A DNA stretch of 64,000 nucleotides, from positions 4,961,892 through 5,025,891 of the forward strand of contig BSYO01000020.1 of assembly GCA_033239525.1 (NCBI GenBank), read 5' to 3'. The notes under the pieces were generated by a model. That model searched no databases. It saw nothing but the letters and a program-made list of their open reading frames with translations, and had not been told where the DNA came from. Position numbers and translations under genes: made by a program. Shown one piece after another: positions 46,459 through 60,300 of this stretch (within the stretch, counting starts at the first letter, position 1; the number at the start of each line of letters is the position of its first letter). Source of the stretch: Nepenthes gracilis. Lineage: Eukaryota; Streptophyta; Magnoliopsida; Caryophyllales; Nepenthaceae.

Positions 46459-46557
46459 CTGGCAGTTAGAAGCATTTCTCTTGATTTCATTCATAATCCT
46501 CAAGGAGTCATCCCTAAAGCCATCCTTCATAAACAACAACAATCATATATCAGAAAA
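46459..46557 (-). repeat. inverted copy of a helicase exon and its upstream intron edge
   Basis: The reverse complement equals 49879-49977 almost base for base: the 66-base exon (DGFRDDSLRIMNEI...NCQ) plus 33 bases of intron with TTGTTGTTTATGAAG. The repeat ends exactly at the exon's 3' edge on one side. Confidence 0.85.
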
Positions 46558-49059
46558 ATGTAAGGAAGCCAAAAGGGTTTATGATTAAATCCTATCCTTG
46601 ATACTGTATCATCATTGTTGTCAAAATCATCAACGGCACAAGTGAATAATCCATACAAGCGATCATTTTCTTCAATAGATCCGAATCAATTTGCACATCT
46701 CGATACTCAAAACAGTTTGAAGAGTAATTCCTTTCCTTCCCTGCTTAATTCCTAATGCACCAAGGCTTACTACTAGCAAGTTACCTGCCTAGCAACATTC
46801 TCAAATCTTCATGCCATCCCATAGTGAATTCCTGAGCAATCTACCCTCTCTTTATTCCCCCACCTCACCACCCAGCCAGGGGAATGGAAGCACGAGAAGA
46901 GGCACCAAAGATTCACTAAAATCATTAAAATCCAATGGCAAGAAGGCGGAGAGCTTGAGTTAAACTCATCCATTCATGAATAATTGACAAAGTTCCGTTA
47001 TTGATCTCATTGTTTCTTGCAAGAGAAACTCTTCTCCTGAAGCTTTGTTTCGTTCATTGTCAGACAAGTATATAGTTAACTAGTTCTTGCTCAAAATGAT
47101 GCATCAAGTAAGCAATCCCACTACATCTACATGTTCTCAAGTCCAGAACACACGGCTCAGATCATGAGATTCTGTGATAATAGAATAAACATGATGAAAT
47201 GCAAAAACCAAGATTTAAGAGAATCAATAGCCACATAGGACTATTACAACAATTAATTGAAAAGACATGCTCACATCCAAATGAAGGAATAGGACTACTA
47301 CCACTACTCACTAGACTAGAAGAACATGGATTTCTATGGGATCCAAAGGAATCCATCATGACCCAAACAATTTAATATATATTTCGCTCAAATTGGATAG
47401 CACGAGTTAGATTCCTGTCAAGACCATCAAAGACCCTTGAGAGGAAGACATAAATAAATTAACAAAGGTTCCTAACTGCCGTGTAAGCAAAACCTTTATA
47501 CTTGGAAGTCTTATGTCATGACACACAACTTTTCCTGTTGTTCCTGTCATGACACACTTGTTAAAATCTCCGCTGATTGTTCTTTACATTCTCAGTCTCC
47601 CAAATGTGTACCAAACAAAGGAAAAAAAATGCTTTGTCATTGGTGTTGGAATACCAATGTATTCTCATTAGTGTTATCTGTTCACCAATATTTGAACAGA
47701 AGTCTCTCTCTCTCTCTCTCTCTGTCTCACCCTTTCCCTTCCTCTGTCACTGTTACAGGGCCAAAAATCTTTATTAATACCATGATCTTCACATCCTTGC
47801 AACATTTACCATACCAACTCATGGGACCAAGCTTTAACTCCTAACCACCGATAACAGCTCCCAGGAAAGCACAAGTCCTCTGTAATTTCTACCTGAATTC
47901 TGTAATGTCTCTTTTGACATTCACTGAGGACTTAGTGTATCATCGCCAGTACACTTTTTCATCCATGCAACTACACGTTGTGCAATGCTATTTCACTCAT
48001 TGCCTAATTCAACTTCACTCATACAAGACTCCGAATCTCAGTTATTCAAGTATGTTAATTCTCTCCATTCTCCATCTATCTATTTTTTCTTTGGGGACCT
48101 AAACCTGTTTGTTTTTTTGGACCAAACAATGACGGTATTCTTTTTTCATTTATCTAAACAATGGTTATCTAACCATTTGCACAGACCAGTCACCTGGTTT
48201 TGATTCCTAACAACTCTCTCCCCCCACTTTTACCTATAAAAGGGTAAGAAAATACCTTTCCAATATGTGCATTACAACTATGTGATAATATTAATATAAC
48301 ATATATGTTCTCTCTTGTGCAAAACCACTGAAATTATAAATCTTGATAACCAGACTACCCATCTTTAAATTCCATTTCAAGGATTTTTGCCAACCTTGGC
48401 TATAAGTTACTTGTTGTGCATTCAACTCAATCTTTGTATTCCTTCTGATCTTTTAGAGTAGGATGCAAATTGGTAGTTTTGGAGATCTTGTGGAGCGGTA
48501 TCGCCAGCCTAGAGTTTTGACTAGATGGTCTTTCATGGTTGGTTTCCTAGATATTAGGGTGTTTTATGATGTTTAAATTTTGTTACCTTAGGGCCATTTA
48601 CATGGGCTGTGACAAGTATCTTCATGAACTACAAGTGCTACCATGTTAAATGTAATGTGATGCAAAAATGTTACCATTTGTGAATATGCTATTTATAATT
48701 TTTTGCACTGATATCTTGGATAATGTGAACTGTGTATAGAACTCATCTTTTTCTTAACCCCTTTGAGAAATAGAGCAGAACAATAGTGTTCATAAGAAAT
48801 GAGGTGCCATATTGGGTGTTAGGAAGATTATGATTCATGAATAAGGATATTTCTCAGCTTAACTATAATAATCTTTATGAAATTAATACTTTAAGTTGCA
48901 CATATAGAAGATATGAGAAAATAATATTTAAGGTGGTTTGAATTCTTAAAATATAAGTCAAATGAAACTTTAATAAAGGGTGTTCTTTGTAGATAACAAA
49001 AATTCTATCAATATGTACAAATAAAATTATTCTATGACAAAGTCAATGGAGGTAGTTAC
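46558..49059. other. no confident gene
   Basis: Moderately AT-rich with a CT microsatellite (47702-47722). No CLU exon downstream of the three listed below was recognised here. The frame 47162-47359 (-) is unassigned. Confidence 0.45.
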
Positions 49060-49775
49060 CCGGAACAGGATATAGCCCGAGCCATGAATTTGGAGGCAAT
49101 ACGGATTGCACATTTTCAAAAGGATGTGCAGAGGCCTTCTGCTCCAAAATTTCTCGAAATGCTTCACCAATTATGAAAAAGAGGACAGACAGAGATTGGG
49201 TTATTTGATGCATATTAGTAGTTTTTTTACCCTGGCGTGAAGGATTCTTTAGCACTATCATTTACCTTTTTTGAACTTAGCACTAACTTTTTGCAAGAGC
49301 CCAATAAGGGTAGTAGCTTCATATGCAGCTTTACTTGGTCTAGGATCCAGGGTGTTCCCAGTGCTTGAATTTACGTAAAACATATTTGTCATTCCCGTAA
49401 CACAAGTTACATCCCTCCAGAGTTACCATGTCCAAATAAATCAAATCTCCAACAAGCCTGGAGGCATAGGAGGGGGGAAAGCAGTATTCTGTCAAAACCT
49501 TCTAGATAATGGAACATAATTGGTTGGTTGATATTGCATTAGGTATCAGAAACTGGAAAAATGTAAACCTGCCAATAAAGCAAAAAGGACTTCGAAATGT
49601 CAAAATTTAGACTCTCACCTCCTATGGCTTGGAGGAGGATTGAATGATGAGAATACAATAGTCTCTACGCACTTAATCTCTTTAGAAGAGGGAGACAACA
49701 GTTTACTAAGAGAACTGGTAACATCCTCCATGAAACCCAGACCATCAAGCTCTGGAATTTCAGCTTTCACTGAAT
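49060..49775 (-). pseudogene. CLU/FRIENDLY/REC-family protein, three-exon fragment
   Basis: The clustered-mitochondria family (FRIENDLY, REC and TSS proteins in plants) controls organelle distribution. Exon 1 (49775-49619) reads VKAEIPELDGLGFMEDVTSS and VETIVFSSFNPPPSHRR. Exon 2 (49457-49266) reads LVGDLIYLDMVTLEG, then after a one-base shift CVTGMTNMFYVNSSTGNTL and DPRPSKAAYEATTLIGLLQK. Exon 3 (49161-49060) reads AFREILEQKASAHPFENVQS and LPPNSWLGLYPVP. Exon phases join correctly across GT-AG introns. The rest of this very large protein (over 1200 residues) is missing on both sides. The fragment lies on the opposite strand between two parts of the helicase gene, so it is likely a captured or displaced piece. 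The exact subfamily is uncertain. Confidence 0.82.
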
Positions 49776-49878
49776 CTGCAATTGAAGTACACAGCCAAGT
49801 TAGTTGTTACTGAAACATTTATCATGTCCCATACAGTATGGATCAAAACATATGATTGCAAGAGGAATCAACATAGTT

Positions 49879-49977
49879 GTTTCTGATATATGATTGTTGT
49901 TGTTTATGAAGGATGGCTTTAGGGATGACTCCTTGAGGATTATGAATGAAATCAAGAGAAATGCTTCTAACTGCCAG
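49879..49977 (+). repeat. helicase exon and intron edge, forward copy of the inverted repeat
   Basis: Partner of 46459-46557. Confidence 0.85.
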
Positions 49978-52900
49978 GTTTGTCACATGCATTTTTACTT
50001 TGTCGGATATCCTCCTCTGTAACATGTGACCATTGTCCTAACTTGTTCCTGCAGTTTTATTGAACATAATATGCTTGATTAGGTTGATTTAATCATAATC
50101 ATTCTTAATATTTGAACTTCTGACTACTTGGCTTATGCTGTTATGCTGAGGTTGACAATGATGGTGCTTTGCTTTAACTTCTCACATTGCCACCCCTGTG
50201 GCCTGTGACAGTGTGAGAGAAGTGGCATTCATGTTATGATGATGTTTAAACTTGGTAGTGAAATGCATCACATTTGCCTCAAATTCTACATCTCCTCCAA
50301 GAGCTTTCCACGTTTTTTTTGGGCCCCGCGGGGGGGCTTGGGATACATTAATTTTTGCTATCTGTATTACTTACCTACATTATTATTGTCCTGATCGCTA
50401 CAAAGTTTTTTGTACTGTGATTCTCAATTAATTGTACAAACAGAAATTCCTTGGAGTGGGGACTTTACTATTGTATGGAGAATTACCTATCCTTACAAGA
50501 ATTCAAGCTTTTGTAGTAATTCCTGATGTCCTATCATCATAGACTTGTTCCATGCAATGTTATTATGCAATGGGTGGTTCTAATAATTTTAAAATTGGAC
50601 ACCATATGATGTGAGAAATCCATCAGTGCAAAGAGAATTGATGGTGATGTTACATATGTATTCATTTTTCTAGCGGAACTCAGAAGCTAGTCATATTTTT
50701 ATCCTCTCGATTATATGGTTGATTAATTGTTCAACCACTCAACCTTTTGATAAATCATTTCAGGTGCTTTTGTTTTCTGCTACGTTCAATGACACTTTGA
50801 AGAACTTTGTCACAAGGACAATTCTAGACTACAACCAACTCTTTGTAAAGAAAGAAGAGTTGTCACTAGAAGCGGTGAAACAGTACATGGTTCAGTGCCC
50901 TGATGAGTTGGCAAAGGTGCATGTTATTAAGGATAAGATCTTAGACTTGGGAGAGAAAGTGGGGCAGACAATCATATTTGTACGCACAAGAGAGAATGCA
51001 AGCATGCTTCATAAGGCACCTATGGACTTTGGTTTTGAAGTAACTACTATCCAAGGTGCTCGTACTACTGAAGAAAGAGACAAGATAGTTAAGGAATTCA
51101 AGGATGGGTTGACTCATGTTCTTATATCAACGGATCTTCTTGCCCGAGGATTTGATCAATCACAGGTGCTGATCTTGTATATGTGATTTTGTTCTCTTGC
51201 TTTTGTATAGAAGTATCAAACTTCTCCATGCTAAGATAGCTACGTTCTTTTACTTTGTAGGTCAATTTGGTAGTTAACTATGAACTTCCAGTTAAGCATT
51301 ATTCTTGGAATGAGCCTGACTATGAGGTTTACTTGCATAGAGTAGGACGGGCAGGACGCTTTGGTCGCAGGGGTAAGTTCTTGATCTGGCTTTTGTTCTG
51401 TTGCTGCTTATATGCAGTGTTTATTCCAATTGTTATTGACTTGTTGACAGTAACACCTTGCGGTGATAATATCTTTGGTGTTCTCTGTATTATTGAACTG
51501 TCATTTTGGTGGTAAAATTTTTCTGCATTAGATATGAAATTTATTAGTTACATATGCATTTATTATTCTTTTTTGAAGGTATGGACTTTTAACCATTCAT
51601 TAAGGTAAGTCAGGCTTTCTAAAAGAATCTTGACTTGTTTAAGACAATGCTAGTTACAACAATTTGCCATTCCCCAATGTATATTTGATGGTAAATTGCC
51701 CCCTATTTAGTTTAGTTATGGTAATTTGTTGAAAAATCCTACACATTATCGAGTGACTGTGAGGACCAATATGGAGCAAGCTGCTTCAAGAAAGATATCT
51801 TTCATATCTCCTCTGGGAAAATAGTGCCATGACCCCATGAATTTGTTTCATTTCATTCTGTAATCAAAGCAAGCAAGAAGTTTACTATTGACATCCGACA
51901 CTGATGACATGTTGATCTTCATACAGCTATCACTGGAACTTTATGCTCCTAACATATGCAGAGTGAAACCAACGTGACAAAATGACCTTTAAGGTGGCAT
52001 TGTCTCTTGACATATTAATTGAAGGGTTATTAATCATCACTAATTCCATCGTTTGGATGTCTTCACTCTTTGGTAAGTATTTTCTCTGAAGTTGGTTTTG
52101 TACTAGGATTGGTTGAATTCTGAAACTCATTCATGTACTTGTTGATGATCCTGATTTCTTATAGGCTGTGGGGTTGAAAAGGGTTCTTTTGATGTGCTCT
52201 CATTTGTCAGTGCATATCCATTTGTTTATCACCTGCCTTGTCTGTGATGACAAACCTTAATCAATTTACCGGTTGTAAAATTATAGAGATTCTGAATTTT
52301 CTAACTGATATCGGATGCGCGCGTGTGTGTGATGCATTTTATTTATCCTCGTTTGTCATTTGATCAATTAAATGTTTGAGGAATTGTTGTCACAAACAAT
52401 TGTAAATCTATGTGCTGTAGGAGCTGTGTTTAATTTGCTGTGTGGTGATAGAGAACGAATGCTGATGGAGAAGATAGAGCGGCACTTTGGGATAAAAGTT
52501 GATGAGGTATCACCTTTTCTATCTTATTGTTTTCCCCTTCCTTTCTTTTTTTTTTTTTTTTTGTTGAGGATTTCTTTCAAACTCAATCATATGAGAAAGA
52601 TTTGATACAAAAAGATAATCATTCAAGATATTATAAAGGTATAAGATCATTAAATAATAAGAAGATTAAAGAATTATTTTACTCAAATTTGTTACCCAAT
52701 CCTTTCTTCCCATGTTTTTCGAACTCTTTCTTGCTTTATTTTTTTCAAATTTTGTTTCTAATTCATACCATTTTATCTTCAATTCTACTTTTATTTATAA
52801 TGCACCAATCTTAATCAATATTTTGCTCCACTTGTTGCAATTTTCTTGTTCCAATTCCACCTAATAAGGCCTAATCTTAACTTATCTTCGTTAATCCTCC

Positions 52901-53380
52901 ATTTCCTGACAACTTACACCCAAATTTTTCATAATTTTGAGCTTTGCTAGATGTAGTTTTTTGTTGCCAGCCGTGCCTCTTTTCCTCAGCTTTTTCCTTT
53001 TTTTTCTTTCTTCTTTTGTCCTCTCCTTTTCTTTATTATTATTATTATTGTTATTACTATGACTCCACTTAAATTTATTAAAATAATAATTTTTAAATAA
53101 TAACAGTTAATTTAAACATAATCCAAATAGATATAGTAATGATGAAAAATTAAAGATGTTAGATAGTCGGATCAATAGTATAGTATGTTTTAAGACGACA
53201 ATCCATGGTCTTCATGATCAATTGAAATCGGCCAAGCTTCTTGTTAGTGCTGTTTGGCATTGGGATGAAATCGATAGACGGTTTATTTTACCACATTTGG
53301 TTTCTTGTGCTATTCAGGTGGCTTCTTGGAACAGTGATGAAGATTTTGAGGCCGCTCTCAAGGAAGCAAAGCTACTGTGA
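49912..53380 (+). CDS. RH38: DBP5/RH38-type helicase, RecA domain 2 (five intact exons)
   Basis: Exons: 49912-49977 (DGFRDDSLRIM), 50764-51165, 51261-51372, 52421-52506 and 53318-53380 with stop TGA. All joins keep frame and use GT-AG. Motifs in order: SAT (motif III, VLLFSATFND), IIFVRT (motif IV), TTIQGARTTEERD, STDLLARGFD (motif V), EPDYEVYLHRVGRAGRFGRR (motif VI, both arginines present), AVFNLLCGD, MEKIERHFGIKV and the family end WNSDEDFEAALKEAKLL. Compared with usual DBP5, one residue is lost after FVTRT. Upstream exons with Walker A and DEAD are absent, so the chain would lack ATP binding. This is either a pseudogene in early decay or the 3' half of a gene split by rearrangement. The long intron 52507-53317 is AT-rich. 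Confidence 0.85.
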
Positions 53381-56300
53381 AGACGAAGAGTTTGCTCTAG
53401 TGGAAAGCTGGATGATTATGTAGTTTTGTAGTTTAAATTATATGACATTGAAAAACAAGACAAACTTCAAGATCATGTATTTTTTAGTTTTGAGGTGATG
53501 ATAAGGTAGGAGAAAGCTGGATGGTTATGTTGTTTTGTACTTCAGATTATCCGACTCTGTAAATCAAGCCAAAACTCAACATCATGTATTTTTGATTTTT
53601 AAGGTGTCTATAGAGATAGGGGAAGGAGAAGACCGATAAATCAGTAATTATCAATTATTTTTTTTTAAGTGAGAGAGAGAGAGAGATGCTGTGTTGAATG
53701 CTATGTTTTGTTTATGTTCTTCCTCATTTTGTCGTATCAAAGTTAATAGGGAAGTCCTGATATAATCAAGTAAATTTAGACTTAAAAGGTAAAACCGGCA
53801 ACATTGCTGCATGTACAATGGGCTCACGGTTCATAAATTTAAAGAAAGCTGTATTTGATGAAGAGTTTATAACTTTTCATGTAACAGTACTCATTTATTT
53901 TTATTACACGGCTAGAAAGTAGAAGGTAACATGAGTTGGGTGAACTAACTGATGTTCATTGGACTAATTGTAGACATAGATTCGACTTCCACAGGGCTCT
54001 TGGGGGGAGGAGGGACAGTCCACTATTTCGTTGCTCTCCTAATGGGTGTAAGTGATGAGGCATTTTCAGTTTCGTGATACCAAGCTTTTGTAGTCCAAGA
54101 GAATGCCACATTTGGGGTCATTCATGTCTGTTCTCTTACTCAAAATGCTCTGGGCCATTGCAGGGTTATATTTTATTTCAATCTTTATGTATTAGGCAAT
54201 GATGAGAGAATACGACTTGTCACAATGTTTTTAACTATAGAATAATACAAATGACGACAACAAATTTACAAAGAATACTAAATTGGTATCACTCTACACT
54301 AAGATGATCCCGGTAGGAAACTCTATCCGCAACACACAGGAGATACACAACTGACTAGCAAACTCATTTGAGATGAATCACATTCACTTTTTTTTTTCAC
54401 TTTAATTAAAGCTTTTATTTAGAAATAGAATAATTATAATTATCCTATTTTACTCAATATGACCTCAAAAACCCACTATAGGGATGAAGATGAGATTAAA
54501 CTTAAAATTCTTACAAAGAAACAGGCATAATGAACTTCCTCCAAGCCATATTATCTCCCTCTCTAAAAATCCTTGTCAAATGAGTAGTTCCATTATTACG
54601 TTTGAATTTCAATAACTGGGCATAGAAACCTAACAAATTTGTTTCCCCATTTCAACCGTTTGATTTTTGGCATTTTAGATTTTCTTCCCTGATTCTATAT
54701 AAGCATATCATGATGTAGGTATGTGGGAAGGAGGAAGAGTTTAGAGAGAAAAGGGTTCTTCTTTGATTTAGCAACTTCAGCCGCCATCGAGACGCCTTTT
54801 TCACCTTCGAATTTAACAAATTGAATAGTTTTGATATTTTTCATTATATTTTGAGAAAAAGTCCAATGATTTTTGAAAATATCAATCTTAATTAATCTAA
54901 GTCTATATCTTTTGTAACCCTAATTGTGATTACTTAGAAAATCTATTAAATCAGGATATTTGTGATATTCATTTCCCCTTATTGTCACGTCTCCTCTAAT
55001 TGTAAGAAACTCTCGTTATTTTGTAACCAATCTGTCCTCTCTCTGTTAAATTTGTGTTGCATGTGGAAATTGAATCGGGAAGAGAAAAAGAGGACAATGC
55101 TCTGTTTTGGGTTACCGATTTCGGAACAGTTAATCAGGGAGTCACACGGAGCCATGGCTTTGGATTAATTCATGTTATGGATTCCTTTGCTTAAATATGA
55201 AAACTGAGTTTTATGTTTGTATATGGGATGTTGGAATCGGATGAAAACTTCCTCACTGAGAGTACGGGAAAATCCCTCGTGGGTGATCTCTCTCTCTCTC
55301 TCTCTCTCTCCTCTCGTCGTATCACTCTTTCTCTCATTGAAATGGCGTATATAATCTTCCTCCACATGGAAGACTGTCTACATATGTATGTGCATGTACG
55401 TGTGTTTGGGTGTGTGCATGTGTGTGCTTTTATATATATATATATATATCTAAAACCCTATCAAATTTGTTTCCCCATTTCAACATCATTTCGGTCATTG
55501 ATTTATTGTTTTTCACTCCCACGGAATGCCTATGGCAATGTTATCATCGTAGATTATGATATCGAGGATATCATGGAGGGAGATGTTGTGTTTGACACAT
55601 AGAGATGTCTTCCGTATCATGTCAAGTCGAAAGATGAGTATGTTGATGAGATCATCCGTACCTGATTGAGTTAGATGATAAGTGTGCAAGTGAGATCATC
55701 CATACTTGGTTGAGTCAAAGGATGAGCACGCTGGTAAGACGTCTGTACTTTGTTGGGCAGAGTCTCCGTGGATCATGGATCATGGTTGGAGGATAGACTT
55801 GCAAGCATCGATTAGCCGTGCAAATACCCATTTGTCGGGGATATACATGGCATTTGGTTCATAATGGCGGAATAAGGTTCAGGGATGTTCTTTTGATATC
55901 TGGTTGTCATTAATAACTCATGAATTTTGGATTCAGTGGAATCAAGAGTTGTATACAATAGAATCTATGTGCTGGATTCTGTGATAATCTAAACAGTGAA
56001 ATCCATGTTACTTATTGTCAAATGAGGTATAGGTCATTCATACTGATATTTGAACCAGGGAATCCCTGTTCATCTATTGATATTAGATTCTGAGGGATTT
56101 CCACTAGTTTATTGGTATTCTTAATTTCTTTGTGATACGTGGGTTAAGGGCGATTTATCTTGTTTTTGAGTCGTGTCTATTACGTGTTGTGGTTCCTCGG
56201 ATATAGTAGAATTGATATATAGATGTTATGACCATTAGTTTTGGATATCCAAGATATTTATTGTTTATTAAATATTTTTAATTATTATCACTTGTTGGGT

Positions 56301-57385
56301 TTTGGCTCACCATTGTATTTTTTCTTGGCTTTAGACTAAGTGACATATTTACCTTGGTGGGAAAAAATATCAATTATCTGCAAAAAATTCAGATATAGAA
56401 GAGTTCGGTGGCCAGTAGATTTTAATTTTATTAAGTCAGTTGGATTTAAAATTATCATAGGATGTGATGTATATATTTTTTTATTGCTATTTCTCTTGGG
56501 TTGAGACTCAGTTATTTTCTTCTCTTTAGTTATGTTTTATGTATGATCGATGAGTCTATTACTAATCAGTTGTATATCACTTTATGCTTGGGTTTTTACT
56601 TTTTGTGTGAACGATTCAAGCCATGTTTGACTTGTTAGTGCTCGGGTCATCACAATATTAGTTTCAAGAAATTTGATAGCATTGAGAAAGATTTATCACT
56701 TCAGCCATTAATACACTTTAAATGGAGAAGGTATAAAATAAATTTAAATTTAGTAAAACAATCATAATTTAAAAATAATTCTTATTTAGCACCTTTCATT
56801 AGCCTATAAAAACTTTTTGACATTGCATCATTGTGATCAATTATATTGCCTATATAGTCAACATTCTTATTAAAATCTAAATTTTTAATATTTGTGGCAT
56901 CGTTAATCAAATAAATGGTGTCATCATACCCTAAGCTATTATTTTTGCTTTTTCTCTCCTCATTATCATGTCATTTATCACTAGTAGAATCTTTTTTTTT
57001 TCTCCATGAAAAATCTATTATTTATAGTCCATTAATTTTTTATATATAACTAAGTAAAGATTATTGTTTCATTATGATAAAGAAATTATTACAATTATTA
57101 TATAAACGATCCATTTTTAACTTTTAAAAATATAAAACCAAGAAACTTGATAGTTTCTTTTTTATAGGTTGACTTTTATCTATTATTAATACTCTAATAA
57201 TTTATCTAATTTTTGTCAGTTCTAGAATGTAAATAAAAAATATTAGCGTTAATAAACAAATTATAGATGTATCATTTTGTAACAACTACCTAGCAAAATT
57301 TTCAACAGTACACGTATACGGACTGACAACAGAGAGATAAAATTAAAGGCAATGTTCAAGCTAGAAACTGGTGACTTCTAGTTAC
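53381..57385. other. intergenic, no gene seen
   Basis: Contains a GA run near 53673, CT microsatellite 55288-55310 and TA microsatellite 55432-55450 next to a TG-rich tract. At 55590-55760 a motif like GATGAGATCATCCGTACCTGATTGAGT recurs about three times, which looks like part of an LTR but has no clear ends. Frames in this stretch are short and unrecognised. Confidence 0.5.
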
Positions 57386-60300
57386 CTAGAAGAGGATCTT
57401 AATGAATATACGGGAAAAAGATGTGGTGTCCTCCTCTGTTAGACGTATGTAAGCCAACACACGCTAAAAAAGAGCATTTGTTCCAAGTAGATGAGCGAAA
57501 AATTTGGCAACACAACGCAATTTATTTGTCTCAAGCCAATGAATTATTGGGTATTGTTGGACAAAACATTTCTCAAAGTTGTCTTGGTAGACTTTGTTCA
57601 GCATGCAAAACCGTTGCCCTAATAGACCATAATAGCGCTTATAGGTTCTCTCCTGATTGCAACACTCCAACAACATAATGCATAACTCCATCTGCATAGG
57701 ACAATGAAAAATGAAAAATGAGTCAATTCCACGCTCACTAGCAACTGAATAATCATATAATAGAAATATACAGAACCAGCATAAACATCAGAACCAGCAT
57801 AAACAAGACAAATGCAAGAACATGCCCAAGACCTTTGGAACCACAAACAACATGAAGCTTTTTCTGGGTAAGCAAAGTCGCGTTAAGAGGGCCAGCCTTA
57901 ACATAACAATAAGGTTGCTCTATCGAGACCTAGAGTTTATTGGTACAAACTACGAAAATAGACTCTTTACAATTCAGGAAAAAACTACATACAATTGAAC
58001 CTCTTCAGACTCGAGAATATGGACCTTCATACATGCATCCGTCCTTTTAAGTAAAAACTACATTACTTGCCTGACTTGTATAAATTGCACAAAAGTTAGT
58101 TCAGACATACCAGACAATACAATAAACCTAGACATAATTTATTCAATGTTTAAAAAATAAAATTGAAACAACCTAGACATTCCATGCAAAATTGACTGCA
58201 GAAAAATGTGAAAATAAATAATCAACTATAATGAACTGACTTTTTACATAAACCTTAGAGATATGGACAGGTTTTTACTGATTGAAATAAATTATGATAA
58301 AATCACTATAAACACAAAGCTATGGCTAACCGAAAATTCTCATAAAATGAGTATTACAATTGTAGTCTTTGACACAATAAAAAAAAACAACACAAGTCAC
58401 CCAACCTTTCCGAAATAGTCACGAAATTTCCCCTTCTTCCAACACAGTCAAAATGTAGAGGAAGAGGAATCCTCTTTTTTAGTGCCCATAAAGCTCAAAT
58501 ATGGATACAGGTTCAGATATACAGATATATGGAAGAGAAACTTTTACTGCAAATGGGCCATTAATTCTATTGATGAGGGTGCAAAAACAAATCTCATTGC
58601 AAACCTATCTACAAAATTATCAAACAAATTCGGTGCATAAATGCATGATACTTGGAATATATACACCGATCTTCTGCAGTATGATTCTAACCCCACTAGC
58701 TTGAAAAGACAGAAAATGTAATGTAATTTCTCTGTCGAGGCTTCACCATGCTGCAGAACAAATTCGAATCACAATAGTTTATATTTGAGTCATATTGTTT
58801 TTCTATAGCCTCAATAGAAGCATTTCTTACAATATTCTACTAGTGAGACAGACATCAACTTTTATTATATAGCAGAAAATGTTCAAAATATCTCCCCCTC
58901 TAAAAAAAGAGGGAAAAAAAATCCTCTTTAGTGGAATGGTTCCAACACAACACAACTAACCCCAGAAACTAATGAGAAATTTATAATTCCTTTGATTGAT
59001 AGAACTATTGTTACCTCCTGACCAGGTTCAAGCTTAATTTTTAACAGCTTGTGCCTAGCTTCCTCAAAATCAACACTTGACATAATTGTCAAATATATTG
59101 TTCTGCGAAGATTTACAAGATTTGTTTCTATTTGATCTTGGATTTCGATCTTTTGTCCTTCCTCTTGTCATCAGACTTCGCATCTGAACCATCCTCCTTC
59201 TCTGACTCCTCCCCGACTATAGACTTCTTCAATTCTTCATATTGCTTCTCATTCTCAAGAAAATTAGGATCAAACTTAAAGATATCTGAAAGTTGAAAAA
59301 TAGTATAAGGATGCAACATGAAGGAATTATTTTATTGCACTTAAGGGGCAGCTTGGTGCACAAAGCATCGATTCACGCAGGTCCAAATAAGGATTGGACC
59401 ATTTTAGAATTTGTTGTGCACGGTTTGACCTTGTATTTTACAAGAGACCGTTTCCATAACTTGAATCTATAGCCACCAAGCCATACGGTCACAACTTTAA
59501 AATTCTGCAAAGGCTCCCTCGACTTTTGAGTATACTGATCAATAGAATAAATATATGTTATACCTAGGGAAGTCTCCGGGTCAATCTCATCATCTAGGAG
59601 AGAGTACTCATGGGTCAACTGATCTTCTGACTCCACAAGGTCCAACTCAGGTCGAACACTTGGGTAGCCCTGCATATGCAAGCATTCAAAGCACCTTTGA
59701 ATATCTTGGTTTCAATGCCAAATATGAAAACATTGCATCAAAATATATTGACGAAAACTTCAAGGTGATCAACCTAGAATTAGCTTTTCTTATGGCAAAT
59801 AAACCTTGATAAATAAAAATCAACCCGTTTGACTATTTCTCCTTCATGAAGAATGCCATGCAAATGCTCAAAAATACTTGCTCAAATGAAAACAATGAAT
59901 ATCAAAGTGAAAACATTGCATCAGAGTAAAGGAGAGCTCCAACAATTGACTGAGCATGGCTCGTAGATACAAACTTAAATTGATGTTAAACTTTAACACC
60001 AACAATGAAATTGCTGAGAGAATTTTCACAACTTTATGACCAGAATGCAAAATTACTCCCAAATATATCTATATATGTTCATGCATTTAATTGGATAATT
60101 GTGCCACACTTTAACCCACATGATTAACAGCTTATGCTTTCGGCATGTTTGTTAAAGACGTGCTAACTCTATTATCTGATCTCCTTCATTTCCAATCATT
60201 TCCACATGGTCACTATGTATCCATCTTTGAAAATTATTCAGTTCGCTGAATTGAGAATTCCACAAGAGTACACCATATGCATGCCATTTGAATTTTTAAC

